Below, piece by piece: positions 23,701-31,600 of a stretch of 64,000 nucleotides of DNA (positions are counted from its first letter, which is position 1; each line of letters begins with the position of its first letter). Both the position numbers and the translations under genes were made by a program. This stretch comes from Zizania palustris (lineage: Eukaryota > Streptophyta > Magnoliopsida > Poales > Poaceae): contig JAAALK010000283.1 of NCBI GenBank assembly GCA_019279435.1, forward strand, positions 62,292,642 through 62,356,641, in the 5' to 3' direction. Under the pieces are notes generated by a model that saw only the letters and a program-made list of their open reading frames with translations, did not search any database and was not told the DNA's origin.

Positions 23701-25627
23701 CGGCAGCCGTGCGGGTGTCGGCGAGACGCCTTGGCTCGTCGTCGTCGTCGCGACGGACGAGCTCGGCAGGGTCGACGGCAGAGGTAGGGGGAGTCCCGGC
23801 CATGCTGATCAGGGGGGCAGCGGAAGGGAGAGAGGGAGGGGGGTCCCGGTCTCTTGATACCATGAAGGAGTATGGCTGGGAATAGAATTGTTATTGATGA
23901 AGAGCCATGCTCAGGTACATATATATAGATGCAAGGGGATAACTACCTATAACTGAATAGCTCTAATCTAGGAGATAAGAGATAGAGATAGAGATAGAGA
24001 TAGAGATAACCCCTTGCCAACAGATGTAACAACCCGGCTAGGGGGATAAGGGTTGGCCGAACCCCCCTAGAGCCCACACATAACATGACACGCTAACAAA
24101 ACCCTTCAAACCCTAACTCTCCTCTCCTCTCCTCCTAGCCGCCAGTCTCTTCACCTCCTCTCTCTAGCCCCTACGTTCTTGCTTACCTTCCTCGTGCACT
24201 TCTCTCTTCCACCTCTCTACAAGATTCCATGACTTCTCTCTTCGTGTACTTGTCTCTTCCTCGTGCGACGTGTGCTCGGCATAGAGCAAGCATCAACAGC
24301 AGATCCTGAGTGGCGGTGACAGATCTGTTGAGGGGAGCGGTGGTGCCGGAATTGGCTGAGGAGCAGCGACGTCAGATCTGGCTGAGGACTGAAGAACGGC
24401 GACACAACAGGGTTTGGCTAGTTTATATAGGACAGATTAATCGGTGGGCACCGATTAATCGGGTTGACCAGTCGATTAATTGGTCCACCGATTAATGTAC
24501 CAATTTCCAGGTAAATTAACTACATCCAGGCTGATCACCGATTAATTGGTTGATTGGCCGATTTTTTATCACTAGTCCAAAGATTGGGGGATGGGGGAAC
24601 GGGATGTGAGCACTTGGCATTGGATCCCATTAGAACTCCAGTTGAGCATGTTGGAGTAAGAGTAGTACTAGGATGAGTGACTTCCTGAGAAATTCTTGTA
24701 TCATATCCCGTCACACATGGCCTTCAAATAAGATCAGACTTGTGTGGTCTTCTTAAAAAAAAAGCTTCAGCAGGGCCAAGGCTTCTCCTGGTCAAGCTAA
24801 GAGACTCTGAGACATAGGACTAACTTTAAAGATTCATTGATTGCTTCATAATAGCATGAGATCCCTTTATATATAGGGAGGACTAACTTGACATTCAAAG
24901 AACTAATCCTTACTATTATGGAAACAAATCTAATCTCTATCTCCATTTTACTAACAAACCTCTTCTCTATCCTAACTAGATAATCTCTTGCCTTTATTTG
25001 ACTTATTCCTAATTTATCTTGCCTAACTCACCATATGGGCCTACCCCATGACCATAACAGGCTCATTAACATCTTTGTCCTGATTTCAAAAGTCACTGAC
25101 ACTAGTTGCAAATACTCAATCATCACTATTGGGACTACCAACTCCTCAAATCCACCCCCAAAAAGGTGATTAATGTAGGCACTGTAACTTCCAAATATTA
25201 CAACTGAAATGGTACACAACATGGAATGCAATAATTTTTAGAATTTCTGGATTTGTTCTAGCATCTTATGAATCTGGTTGCACTTGATAATTCTGTGTGC
25301 TCTTGCTATTTGCAGTTAGCAGCCTTGGACTTTATTGCATGTGCAGCTGCCGATGCTTTTGCTATGACTGACCCAGGTAGTCAGTTCTCCTCCCTTGTCC
25401 AAGGATATCGCATGTACTATGGTGGTGGGGACCTTCCTACAGTTAGACCCAATAAGCGCCGACTAGCCAGCATATTTCTGAAGAATGCCACAATTGAGTG
25501 GAATGAATTTGAAACTAGAGTAAAAAAACTCATACAGCAAACAAAGCAAGTCCATGAAAGACCAGTTGCAAGGAGCATATTCAGACATCCACGATGTCTT
25601 GAGTGTATGTGCAGAACAGAGAACTGA
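14741..25627 (+). CDS. O-fucosyltransferase-family protein (GDP-fucose protein O-fucosyltransferase-like)
   Basis: Ten exons join in phase: 14741-15013, 15506-15595, 15696-15792, 15887-15948, 16471-16559, 16660-16780, 16875-17018, 17447-17775, 18120-18360 and 25316-25627, giving 585 residues. All internal junctions have GT and AG. The N-terminus has an Arg-rich stretch (26-38) followed by one hydrophobic span (about 39-58, LLLWGALVAFFFVMNWWMF), the layout of a Golgi type II membrane protein. Family blocks are NGGINQQRVA (about 165-174), NATLVIPKF, KYLAVHLRFEIDMVAYSMC (about 353-371), AGAEIYGG, and a C-terminal ALDFIACAAADAFAMTDPG with VRPNKRRLA. This plant family (O-FucT, formerly DUF246) is predicted to transfer fucose from GDP-fucose, and some members are pectin rhamnosyltransferases, so the acceptor is uncertain. 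Intron 9 is 6,955 bp because of nested transposons. All exons are intact. Confidence 0.9.
18826..19047 (-). repeat. 3' LTR of copia element
   Basis: A 222-bp LTR starting TGAAGGAGTATGG and ending ACGCTAACA on the + strand. It has two to three GAGATA units where the other LTR has about five. Confidence 0.93.
19074..20918 (-). CDS. Copia Pol: reverse transcriptase and RNase H part
   Basis: A 614-residue open frame contains the copia reverse transcriptase: NWRATMEEH, GKWIFKHK, PVHQLDVKNAFLHGTL, CRLNKSLYGLKQAPHAWY and the catalytic YLLLYVDDI. RNase H follows (VVYTDADWAGCPDTRKSTSG, SRSSAEAEYR, TKHIEINLHFVREK). The catalytic residues are present and the frame is uninterrupted to its end next to the purine tract. 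Only the upstream frame change and the Gag-Pol stop keep the polyprotein from being continuous. Confidence 0.92.
   Translation of the reverse strand: MPRTATGPSTPTAPRAATSSSSTPTPATCADATSPALPHTAPALRVYSRRPRPVEPPHPAASTTPSVPVPLPPGTIAVTPTVNQHHMTTRAKDGFRVPSLFHATPLSPVPKTFRGVLADPNWRATMEEHATLIQNQTWDPVPRPRHANIVTGKWIFKHKFIANGSLERYKARWVLCGFTQRPGVDFTETFSPIVKPATVRTVLSLALSRKWPVHQLDVKNAFLHGTLTETVFAAQPSGFEDPAHPDFVCRLNKSLYGLKQAPHAWYSRFATHLVSLGFVEAKSDTSLFIYRRGTDMAYLLLYVDDIVLTASSAQLLRQVISALQQEFAMKDLGELHHFLGIQVQRDDDGMILPQRQYMLDILDRAGMTECKPCNTPVDTNPKVSADSGAPVTDPSDYRSLAGALQYLTFTRPDISYVVQQVCLHMHDPREAHLAALKRILRYIRGTLHLGLLLRPSTLDDLVVYTDADWAGCPDTRKSTSGYAVFLGDNLVSWSSKRQNTVSRSSAEAEYRVVANGVAEASWLRQLLHELHTPLHRAILVYCDNISAVYMSSNPVQHQRTKHIEINLHFVREKVAMGVVRVLHVPTTSQFADVFTKGLPSSVFTEFRSSLNVRG
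20461..22545 (-). CDS. Copia Pol: protease and integrase part
   Basis: The frame carries the protease active-site block WYFDTGASSHMT, a GAG-pre-integrase region (LWHRRLGHPG, CHACQLGRHVRLPF), and an integrase core with HCDLWTSP, QTDNGREFDN and PQNGKVERIIRTT, which supply the D, D and E residues. An in-frame TAG at 22546-22548, directly before its first Met, separates it from the end of Gag. After VIFDETTFPFAEQ the frame continues into out-of-frame sequence. The real protein moves to another frame near 20,920-20,960 to reach reverse transcriptase. Confidence 0.85.
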   Translation of the reverse strand: MAQQSPHQPAFFPPYGTPAGPLLQPQQQAPSTWASQAPHQPMVGAPAWDQSSLASTFSTMALTPPVNSDWYFDTGASSHMTSHDGTLSHSSIPRYPSPSSIVVGNGSLLPVTATGTTHLGSLTLNNVLVSPQLIKNLISVRQFTIDNNCSVEFDPYGCSVKDLLTGTVTIRCNSSGPLYPLQLPVAHSLVAGSTPASLWHRRLGHPGRETLSKLVSAIPTCNKDLDSICHACQLGRHVRLPFGTSASRTSNNFALIHCDLWTSPVVSVSGYKYYLVVLNDCSHYLWTFPLRLKSDTFTTLSNFFAYASTQFGARIQAVQTDNGREFDNSTARTFFMTHGILFRVSCPYTSPQNGKVERIIRTTNDVIRSLLFQAGMPPSYWAEALHTATLLLNILPTKTLDFSTPHFALHGSAPSYDHLRVFGCKCYPNLSATAPHKLSPRSALCIFLGYSAHHKGYRCLDPTTNRIIISRHVIFDETTFPFAEQPSPPTATDFTFLDEFPNTAAAPIGLPFLSSTGTSPTVPTTSGATGSTRVSHPTSRGCCATHSHGSFDAHRATRGHVFILDAYPRDMRGCHVSCTPTYGTGSACLLQASPTSRASSSSGIHYSLSTGAATSWYHCRYPNGESASHDDTGQGWVPSTIPVPCHTTVSSPEDLPWCPCRPQLAGHHGRTCYSHPKPDLGSGSSPTTCQHCHR
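22416..23567 (-). CDS. Copia Gag (UBN2-type) reading frame
   Basis: The frame opens MADPIASPPADGLDVSNAM and holds a retrotransposon Gag domain (NYSRWREQFLLAV, AREAWLAIEGHFLGN, LSITEYCKRFKKMADDLG, LVLNVIRGLNERY) in its first 230 residues. Near 22870-22885, in a C-run after MVQHPAAPPPP, the true Gag frame appears to shift. The shifted frame gives a Lys-rich segment (APKQNKKKKKGRTPSGG) and the block YNPWTGSIQMWPGP found at the end of many copia Gags. The last third of this open frame is therefore probably out of frame. Gag would package element RNA into virus-like particles; no intact zinc knuckle is evident. Confidence 0.8.
   Translation of the reverse strand: MADPIASPPADGLDVSNAMALHEAAAILNLHAQAVSVQNARNLVPITLDTASNYSRWREQFLLAVTKYSLQDHIYSDQATLALPDWTQMNVVVKSWLYSMTSSDLAEVVIDHRATAREAWLAIEGHFLGNQETRALHLDAKFRAFAQGDLSITEYCKRFKKMADDLGDLGEHVTDHTLVLNVIRGLNERYRDIGVHLRRGRPFPSFAVVRNELLLEEINMVQHPAAPPPPSSLRAPPHPSSPHQPTAALLEPAPPSRTRRRRRAAPLQVAPLPLSAAAPPPTPDQPPGPTGRGPPIIRGPGPSRCGPAHGHLPWPSSLRVEWVLNSSKQCLRSRGPNKSRRWLNKVPISRPFFRPTGPLPDLCCSHNSKHRRPGPPRHRTSPW
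23863..24098 (-). repeat. 5' LTR of copia element
   Basis: A 236-bp copy of the other LTR, longer because of extra GAGATA units and a TA step. The AAACC target duplication follows at 24099-24103. Confidence 0.93.
24583..25315 (+). other. Remainder of intron 9 of the fucosyltransferase gene
   Basis: Unremarkable AT-rich intron DNA, ending in a TTTGCAG acceptor at 25315; no further element recognised. Confidence 0.6.
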
Positions 25628-28026
25628 GTGTATGTTTAGGAACTTTCTTGTGCTTATAGCAATTTTAGAATCCCATGTTTGATGCTTTGGTTGACAGCTT
25701 GGCTTATCGCTTGCCCCTGAAGTACCATTGGAATCAAGAAAATGGGGTGATTGAGCTGAGCTTCTAGCAGAAAAGCTGTTGCACTTTCTAGTGATGGCTT
25801 ATCATAGTTGATTATGATCAGGTAGCATTTGCTAACTTCCTGATCAACCCACTTTGTTTTGGGTTTGGATTCCTAGGCACTTTGTTATCTCCTGTGTGAT
25901 GGGAGTAGATCAAGGATTAAATTGTGCCCCATGTGTGGTGCTGCGACATTTTTGATACGACTAAATTGCACAATGTTGTTACTAGGAGTACACCATTTGC
26001 ATCTGAGCAAAGAAAAAACAACTGCATCATGCCAATCAAGGTTAGCACCACCTTTTGGTTTTGAAGGCTCTCTTATTTGTATTGCAAGGATTTATCATTT
26101 GACAACTCAAGCTGCTGGCTTTCTGCAAATCAAGTATGCCATCAACAATATAATGTGGTTGCATTCATCATTTGACGAGTCAGGTGGCAACTAGTTCTCT
26201 TCTGTTCTTTTAATTAATTGAAAAGTTTGGTTTTATACAAGCCGTACATAGCATTGTTGTAACTTGTAAGTTTATACCAATGGTGGGAATTTGTAATCAA
26301 CGGCAAGAGGAACATTCATTTGTGTTCTCCTTGTGATGTATTTATCCAATGGGAAACCTCCGACTGCATCGTTATGTTTTTGGCATGACTGCTATGACGA
26401 CGATTTCTGTTTATCTTTTCAAAATTTCTGCAAATAGTGGATGACTGGATGAAAAATTGCTCTGATGAGTGAGAGTTCAGAAGTCAGAAACAACTGACGG
26501 TGTTGACAAAACAAAATTCTCCTTTTGAACGCACTGAGCAGTGAACACTTGAGCAGTCTATACATGTTGAGGGAGTAATCCCCACTTGATATAAGTATTT
26601 CACAGCTATGCATGCAAGTAGTTTAAGAAGCAATTGTCATATCAGAGGTTGGTTGCTCTAATCCTTGTGAAGAGAATTTTTGACTGGTATGGCAGAAGGA
26701 CTTGTTGACCAAGGCAGAGAATTGGCCACTGCTGTCTGTTGCTTTGTAGAAGGGTGTTCTGATGAAACTACTTGCTTCCCAAGAATTTATTCCTACTTTT
26801 GACTTCAATTCCAGGGGCCAATTTGGGCCAATAAGTATACTAGATTACTAGCACATACACTGACTTTTACCCCGTTGTGCTAAATCACTCGCAACAGCGT
26901 GCAATATTATATCACGTATCCCGAGTATAAAAGTTTTCTCCCAGATATATCTGGTACACAATATATGGCAAGTAAAATTTTAATTTTGCGTCGTATTATG
27001 GTGTGTTATATAAATAAATAACGTACGGTTTGGTACAGTAGCTCTAGACTTTCATCTGTGAAATTTACTCATCCACACAATAATGCTCTAAAATATATAC
27101 TAGCTGTAACACAAATTTTTGTGATTTATCCGTTGCCTAGACTTTTTTATGATTACACTGACACACCATACACACATATTCACGAGTAATATAAAAAAAG
27201 TATCATCAGGGGGCTCCTTATCATGCTCAAAAAGATGGAAATCAGTGATAACTTCAGTAGTAAATGCACTGCATGTACGTAACTAGGGATAAAAATGGAT
27301 TAGATATAGGCGTATATCAGTTATATCATATCATTTTCATATTTTTGGGATTTAGTTTTGAATTCAAATACTTCGGATATGAATAAAAACGAATACTATT
27401 GAATAAAAATATATAGCAGATATGAATATAGATATTTATCGGAACAAGAAAATTTTCTAGTAGATAAATATGTTCTCCAAATTTAGAACTTTTTAAATTC
27501 TAGAATCTTTCAAAAGTTCCTATTTCTTTTTAAAATCCTAAAGAAAACAATAGATTTTTATCCCAAAAAATCCAAAAAAACCTCTGCTTCTAAACAGAAA
27601 ACATTTTTTCCTCTCTCCTATTTTTTCTCCTTTTTAAAGACACTTTTTCACTTGTTTATGTTGCCCGCATCCAGCAGGAGTGCCAGTGCCACAGTGGAGT
27701 GGAGAGAGAAGAGGCCACAAGAGGAGAGAGAGACGGCCAGGCTCTTAGATGGCTTGAGCTCAGCTCGGCCGAGCTGGCCCCGAGCTAGATTTGGCTCGGC
27801 CGGTCAAATGAGATTATAAAAGTAAATTAGTTAATTAATCCATTTTATTTATATTAAATAATTGAATATCTTTGGAATAGATTATTTCATATCATTCTAA
27901 AACCTTATTATTTGTCTGTTTGTTGCAGAGAAAAAAGCCCTTATTTTGGATGCTCGATGATGCTGAAAAATAATCTTGATTTTGTTAAATACATCAAGCT
28001 GTGATATATCTCTAGTTTTAATAAAT
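25628..28026. other. 3' flank of the fucosyltransferase gene and intergenic DNA
   Basis: About the first 600 bp are probably the 3' UTR and terminator region of the gene. The DNA from about 26.8 kb on is AT-rich. A TATC-rich stretch at about 27300-27450 and a microsatellite-like AGAGAG run near 27700-27735 are the only patterns seen; no gene is supported. Confidence 0.4.
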
Positions 28027-28038
28027 TTTAGGGTTATT

Positions 28039-28373
28039 TTTTTTTTGAGAACAGACACATCCCAAGAATGCATCCTGCTTTATTGGAAAGCAGACTTCCA
28101 GTTCACACAACCAAAACATTGAACATGAAGAAACATCTCCCCTAATCCCCCTGAGGCTAATAATACCCCTAGAACTCAGATCTTGCCAAAGCAAACAAAC
28201 CCCCACAACAACCGAGTGTATCCAAAAACACCCAACATATCCACTTACAAAACCAAAATGACATCAACAGCCAGCTGAAAACCACTCGTCAACTAGGAAA
28301 CTCAATCAGTCCGACCCAACCGACCAAAGCAGACCATCAAGGAGCTTCCGCCGCTTCATGTGTTTGCCATATG
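28039..28373 (-). mobile_element. 5'-truncated LINE-like (poly-A) insertion
   Basis: A run of T at 28039 (a poly(A) tail on the minus strand) is followed by about 325 bp of non-AT-rich DNA. The same 12 bases, TTTAGGGTTATT, flank both sides (28027-28038 and 28374-28385). A poly(A) tail plus a long exact duplication is the mark of target-primed reverse transcription, and grass LINE 3' ends often begin GAGAACAG... after the tail. It could instead be a SINE. It ends about 275 bp before the start codon of the next gene. Confidence 0.78.
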
Positions 28374-28648
28374 TTTAGGGTTATTATAAACTATAAAATA
28401 AAATTTCTTATTTATATTTCGGAGTTTGGACAAAAACAGCCTTAAAAACAAGTATATTTTAATTAAGGATAAACACATTCTTCTATTATAAATGGATTTG
28501 CACGTAGCTACTACCCTCCACGTCAGTTCTTTCGTACTACCGGACCTGGCTACAAAAGAGAACCCGACCACCGGTCGCGCCATCAACGCGAACCTCAAAC
28601 CTCCAGGCACACCACCTGTTCGATCAATTGCCGCCGAGGCCTACGCCT

Positions 28649-31600
28649 ATGAGCTTCCTAGCCGGCCGCCTCGCCGCCAAGGAGGGCGCCTACTTCCTCC
28701 AGGAATCCAAGCACGCTGCTGGCCGCCTTGCGGAGAAGATCCCAGTCCCCGCATCCGCGCCCGGGCCGGCGACGGCTCAGCAGCCGTCTCCCGACGTGCT
28801 CCCAGAGATCCTCCGCCACTCCGTGCCCATAAAGGCGACGCCACCCCCGGGCGAGCCCTCGCTCTCCGCGTCATCCCGCTGGGCCATCCCTCAGGGCGGA
28901 GCTGAGGCTGCCGGCTTGTCCCCTGACGTGCTCAACCCGCTCCGCTCAGTTGTCTCTCTTCCGCAGGCCACCTTCGGCCCCAGAAGGTATCTACTTTTAG
29001 CTGATAATTCTGAATTCGTGGAGGCCTCCAGGCCTGTGTGTATGTTTATGTGCTGGATTGGGTAAATCTATTTGATTATGATCATTCATGCTTAGCTACA
29101 CGAGAACACAATTGTGCGAGTGTGCATATGCGAAATTTCTTTGGGTGAATGCATTAATGCAATATGCATCTTGATCGAGAAAGTGTATTACTAGTAGTTG
29201 TGGATTGGGAAAATCATGGCATTGTAAGGGGACTTTGGCTAGTTAATGCTTTCAGCTGTATATGATTTTGGGCAAACTAATTCAAGATGTTCAACCTGAT
29301 CAATTTATTGTGAACTGGTTCATAGAATATTTTATCGTCTACCATGTTAAGGGGCCGTCTAAGGGGACTAATATTCATGGATCTTAAATCAGCAATACCA
29401 AACCCTTTGAAGTCTTTTTGACTGCAAACTAACATGTACACAATCTTTGTGAGAGCTGTTATCAAATTAGGTGCACCATTTTTTTTCTACAATTTATCCT
29501 GTAAATTTGCAAGTTTCTTTGAACAACATTATGCAATTGATGGGAATCCCCCATTGTGGTCGCTATTTTTGACTTGCTATTAATAGAAATAACAAGCCTT
29601 CTGTCATGGCCTCAGAACAGGCCCCGGCATGCCTGTGAACAGAACCGCACGGCACTGTTCACGTGAACAGTACAGGCGGTACTGTAGCAGTTAGGTTAGG
29701 TTCTGTTAAGATTAATTAGTTTAGAGTTCAGATTAGATTAAATAAGATTAGATTAAATTCTGTTTTCTGTTAGAAGTAGTTAAGATTCTGGTTGTTAGAT
29801 TAGATCAATTTTGTGTCTATATAAACATGACTGATGCAATGGAATAAAACGTCGAGTAGTTCAGTTTGGCTATTGCCTTCTTGTATTCCTGCCTCTTCGC
29901 TGCGTCACCGCAATGGTGCCGCCGCGACGGAGAGGTCCATGCCCTCGACCAACAACCCTTTTTTGATATAATTTCAGAAGATTAGTTCCTACCAATTTCG
30001 TGGAAATCCCTACCGGTGATAACTTGGTATCAGAGCGGCTCAGGTTCACCATCTGCTGCGATGAATTCCCAATTTGGCACTGGTTTGGGGAGCACCATCG
30101 ATGACATGCTGAAGGCTATTATGCAGCACCTAGATGCCATCAAAGAGAAGTTGCAATCACTGCAACCACTCCAGGCGAAAGTAGTAGAATTGGAAGTAGT
30201 GGAGACGGAGCGGGCGGACACGATTGAAGAGAAGCTACATCCGACCCAACCCTTGGAGGAGAGGGTAGCCACGTTGGAGGTGCTCGTCTAGAATCCTGGC
30301 TGGCAACATCCCCAGGCTGCCGTTGATCACGTGGATCCACCTCCACGCCACTAGGGAGGGAGGCGACCAGGGCTGGTCCGGTGGCGGCGTGGGCGGCCTC
30401 GACAAGGCCAAGGCAGGAAGCGACGACTCGGTTGGCGACGTCCAACAGTGCTGCGGAGGCCAACACTACTTCCCTGACCGCGCAGAGCACACCCTCACGA
30501 GCACGGATGGCAGCCTGGCTGACGGTTGGGGGATCGACATGGGATGCCTTGCCGGCACCAACAACCCAGCTCGAGGACGAGTTGGTTTTCAAGGGGGAAG
30601 AGGTGTCATGGCCTCAGATCAGGCCCTGGACCGTCTGTGAACAGTACATACGGTACTGTAGCAGTTAGGTTAGGTTCTATTTTGATTAATTAGTTAAGAT
30701 TAATTAGTTTAGAGTTCAGATTAGATTAAATCAGATTAGATTAAATTTTGTTTTATGTTAGAAGTAGTTAAGATTCTGGTTGTTAGATTAGATCAATCCC
30801 GTGTCTATATAAACAGGACTGATGCAATGGAATAAAGCGTCGAGTAATTCAGTTTGGCTATTGCCTCCCTGTATCCTTGACTCTTCGCCGTGTCACCGCA
30901 ACGGCGCCGCCGCGACGGAGAGGTCTAAGCCCTTGACCAGCTACCTATTTCCATATAATTTACGAAGATTAGTTCCTTCTAATTCTACAGAAATCCCTGC
31001 TAGTGACACCTTCCTATCCAAATTTTCTTGCTATTTTTCTATCCACTCCAATGTATTTGCTAAATACGACTTCCTATTTGAATGCAACTATATTTTATCA
31101 ATTTATGTATATGCAAAGAAAATGAAAAAAATTAAACAAGCTTAACACTAAATGAAGTAGCAAGTTTGGTTGTCTTGCTAGAAGTGGTAAGTGTGGGGAG
31201 AAGAATAGAAATCCACCTAAAATAACAAGTCAAGTAGTAAGAACAATAAATATGTTTTTTTTGACTATTATTGTTATTTTGAGGGATAACAACCACAATG
31301 GAGATGTTCTTAGCCCCACACCTTAGCCATGCCGGTGGCACTGCGGCATGGGCGGTGCGGCAGTGACGACAGCAAGAGAGAGAGAGAGGTGGTGGCGGCT
31401 GTTGTGCGAGAGTAGTAGTTTGCTAAGGTTAGGGTTTTAAGAAAGGAAAAAGAACCTTGTGCACTTTAAATGGGCTGTTCAACTAGACTTATATAGATGG
31501 ACTGTTTATATAGATGAACTGTTGGACTCGGTTTTAAATGTGCTGTTAGACTAGATTTCAAATATGCTAGTGCTAGACATCGCCTCGCCTTACGCCTTAC

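Larger units (their letters stand above)
18826..24098 (-). mobile_element. Ty1/copia LTR retrotransposon, minus strand
   Basis: Two near-identical LTRs (18826-19047 and 23863-24098) have TG...CA ends and are flanked by a perfect 5-bp duplication AAACC (18821-18825 and 24099-24103). Read on the minus strand, the right LTR is 5'. It is followed directly by a primer-binding site TGGTATCAAGAGACC (23848-23862), and a G-rich purine tract precedes the left LTR (19048-19060). Gag, protease, integrase, reverse transcriptase and RNase H follow in copia order. The LTRs differ by about five substitutions plus small repeat-length changes, so insertion was fairly recent. It lies inside the hAT element in intron 9, antisense to the gene. 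Confidence 0.95.
18653..24574. mobile_element. Non-autonomous hAT-like element, split by a copia insertion
   Basis: The left tip CAGTGTTAGAAAAAT (18653) pairs with the right tip ATTTTTTATCACTA (24561-24574). Both are flanked by the same 8 bases, GTCCAAAG (18645-18652 and 24575-24582), as expected for hAT elements. Without the copia insertion and its duplication it is 644 bp. It has AT-rich arms with many AATCGG-type repeats and a GC-richer centre. On the minus strand a TATATAAAC box near 24420-24430 faces the centre. A related element lies at 32887. It sits in intron 9 of the fucosyltransferase gene. Confidence 0.87.

Noticed and set aside
20103..23857. Plus-strand open frames opposite the copia element
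   Set aside because: Shadows of the Gag-Pol coding strand, which carries all recognisable motifs.
30323..30668. Open frames inside the small LTR element as a separate gene
   Set aside because: They lie between the primer-binding site and the purine tract; the only sensible reading is remnant Gag/Pol.
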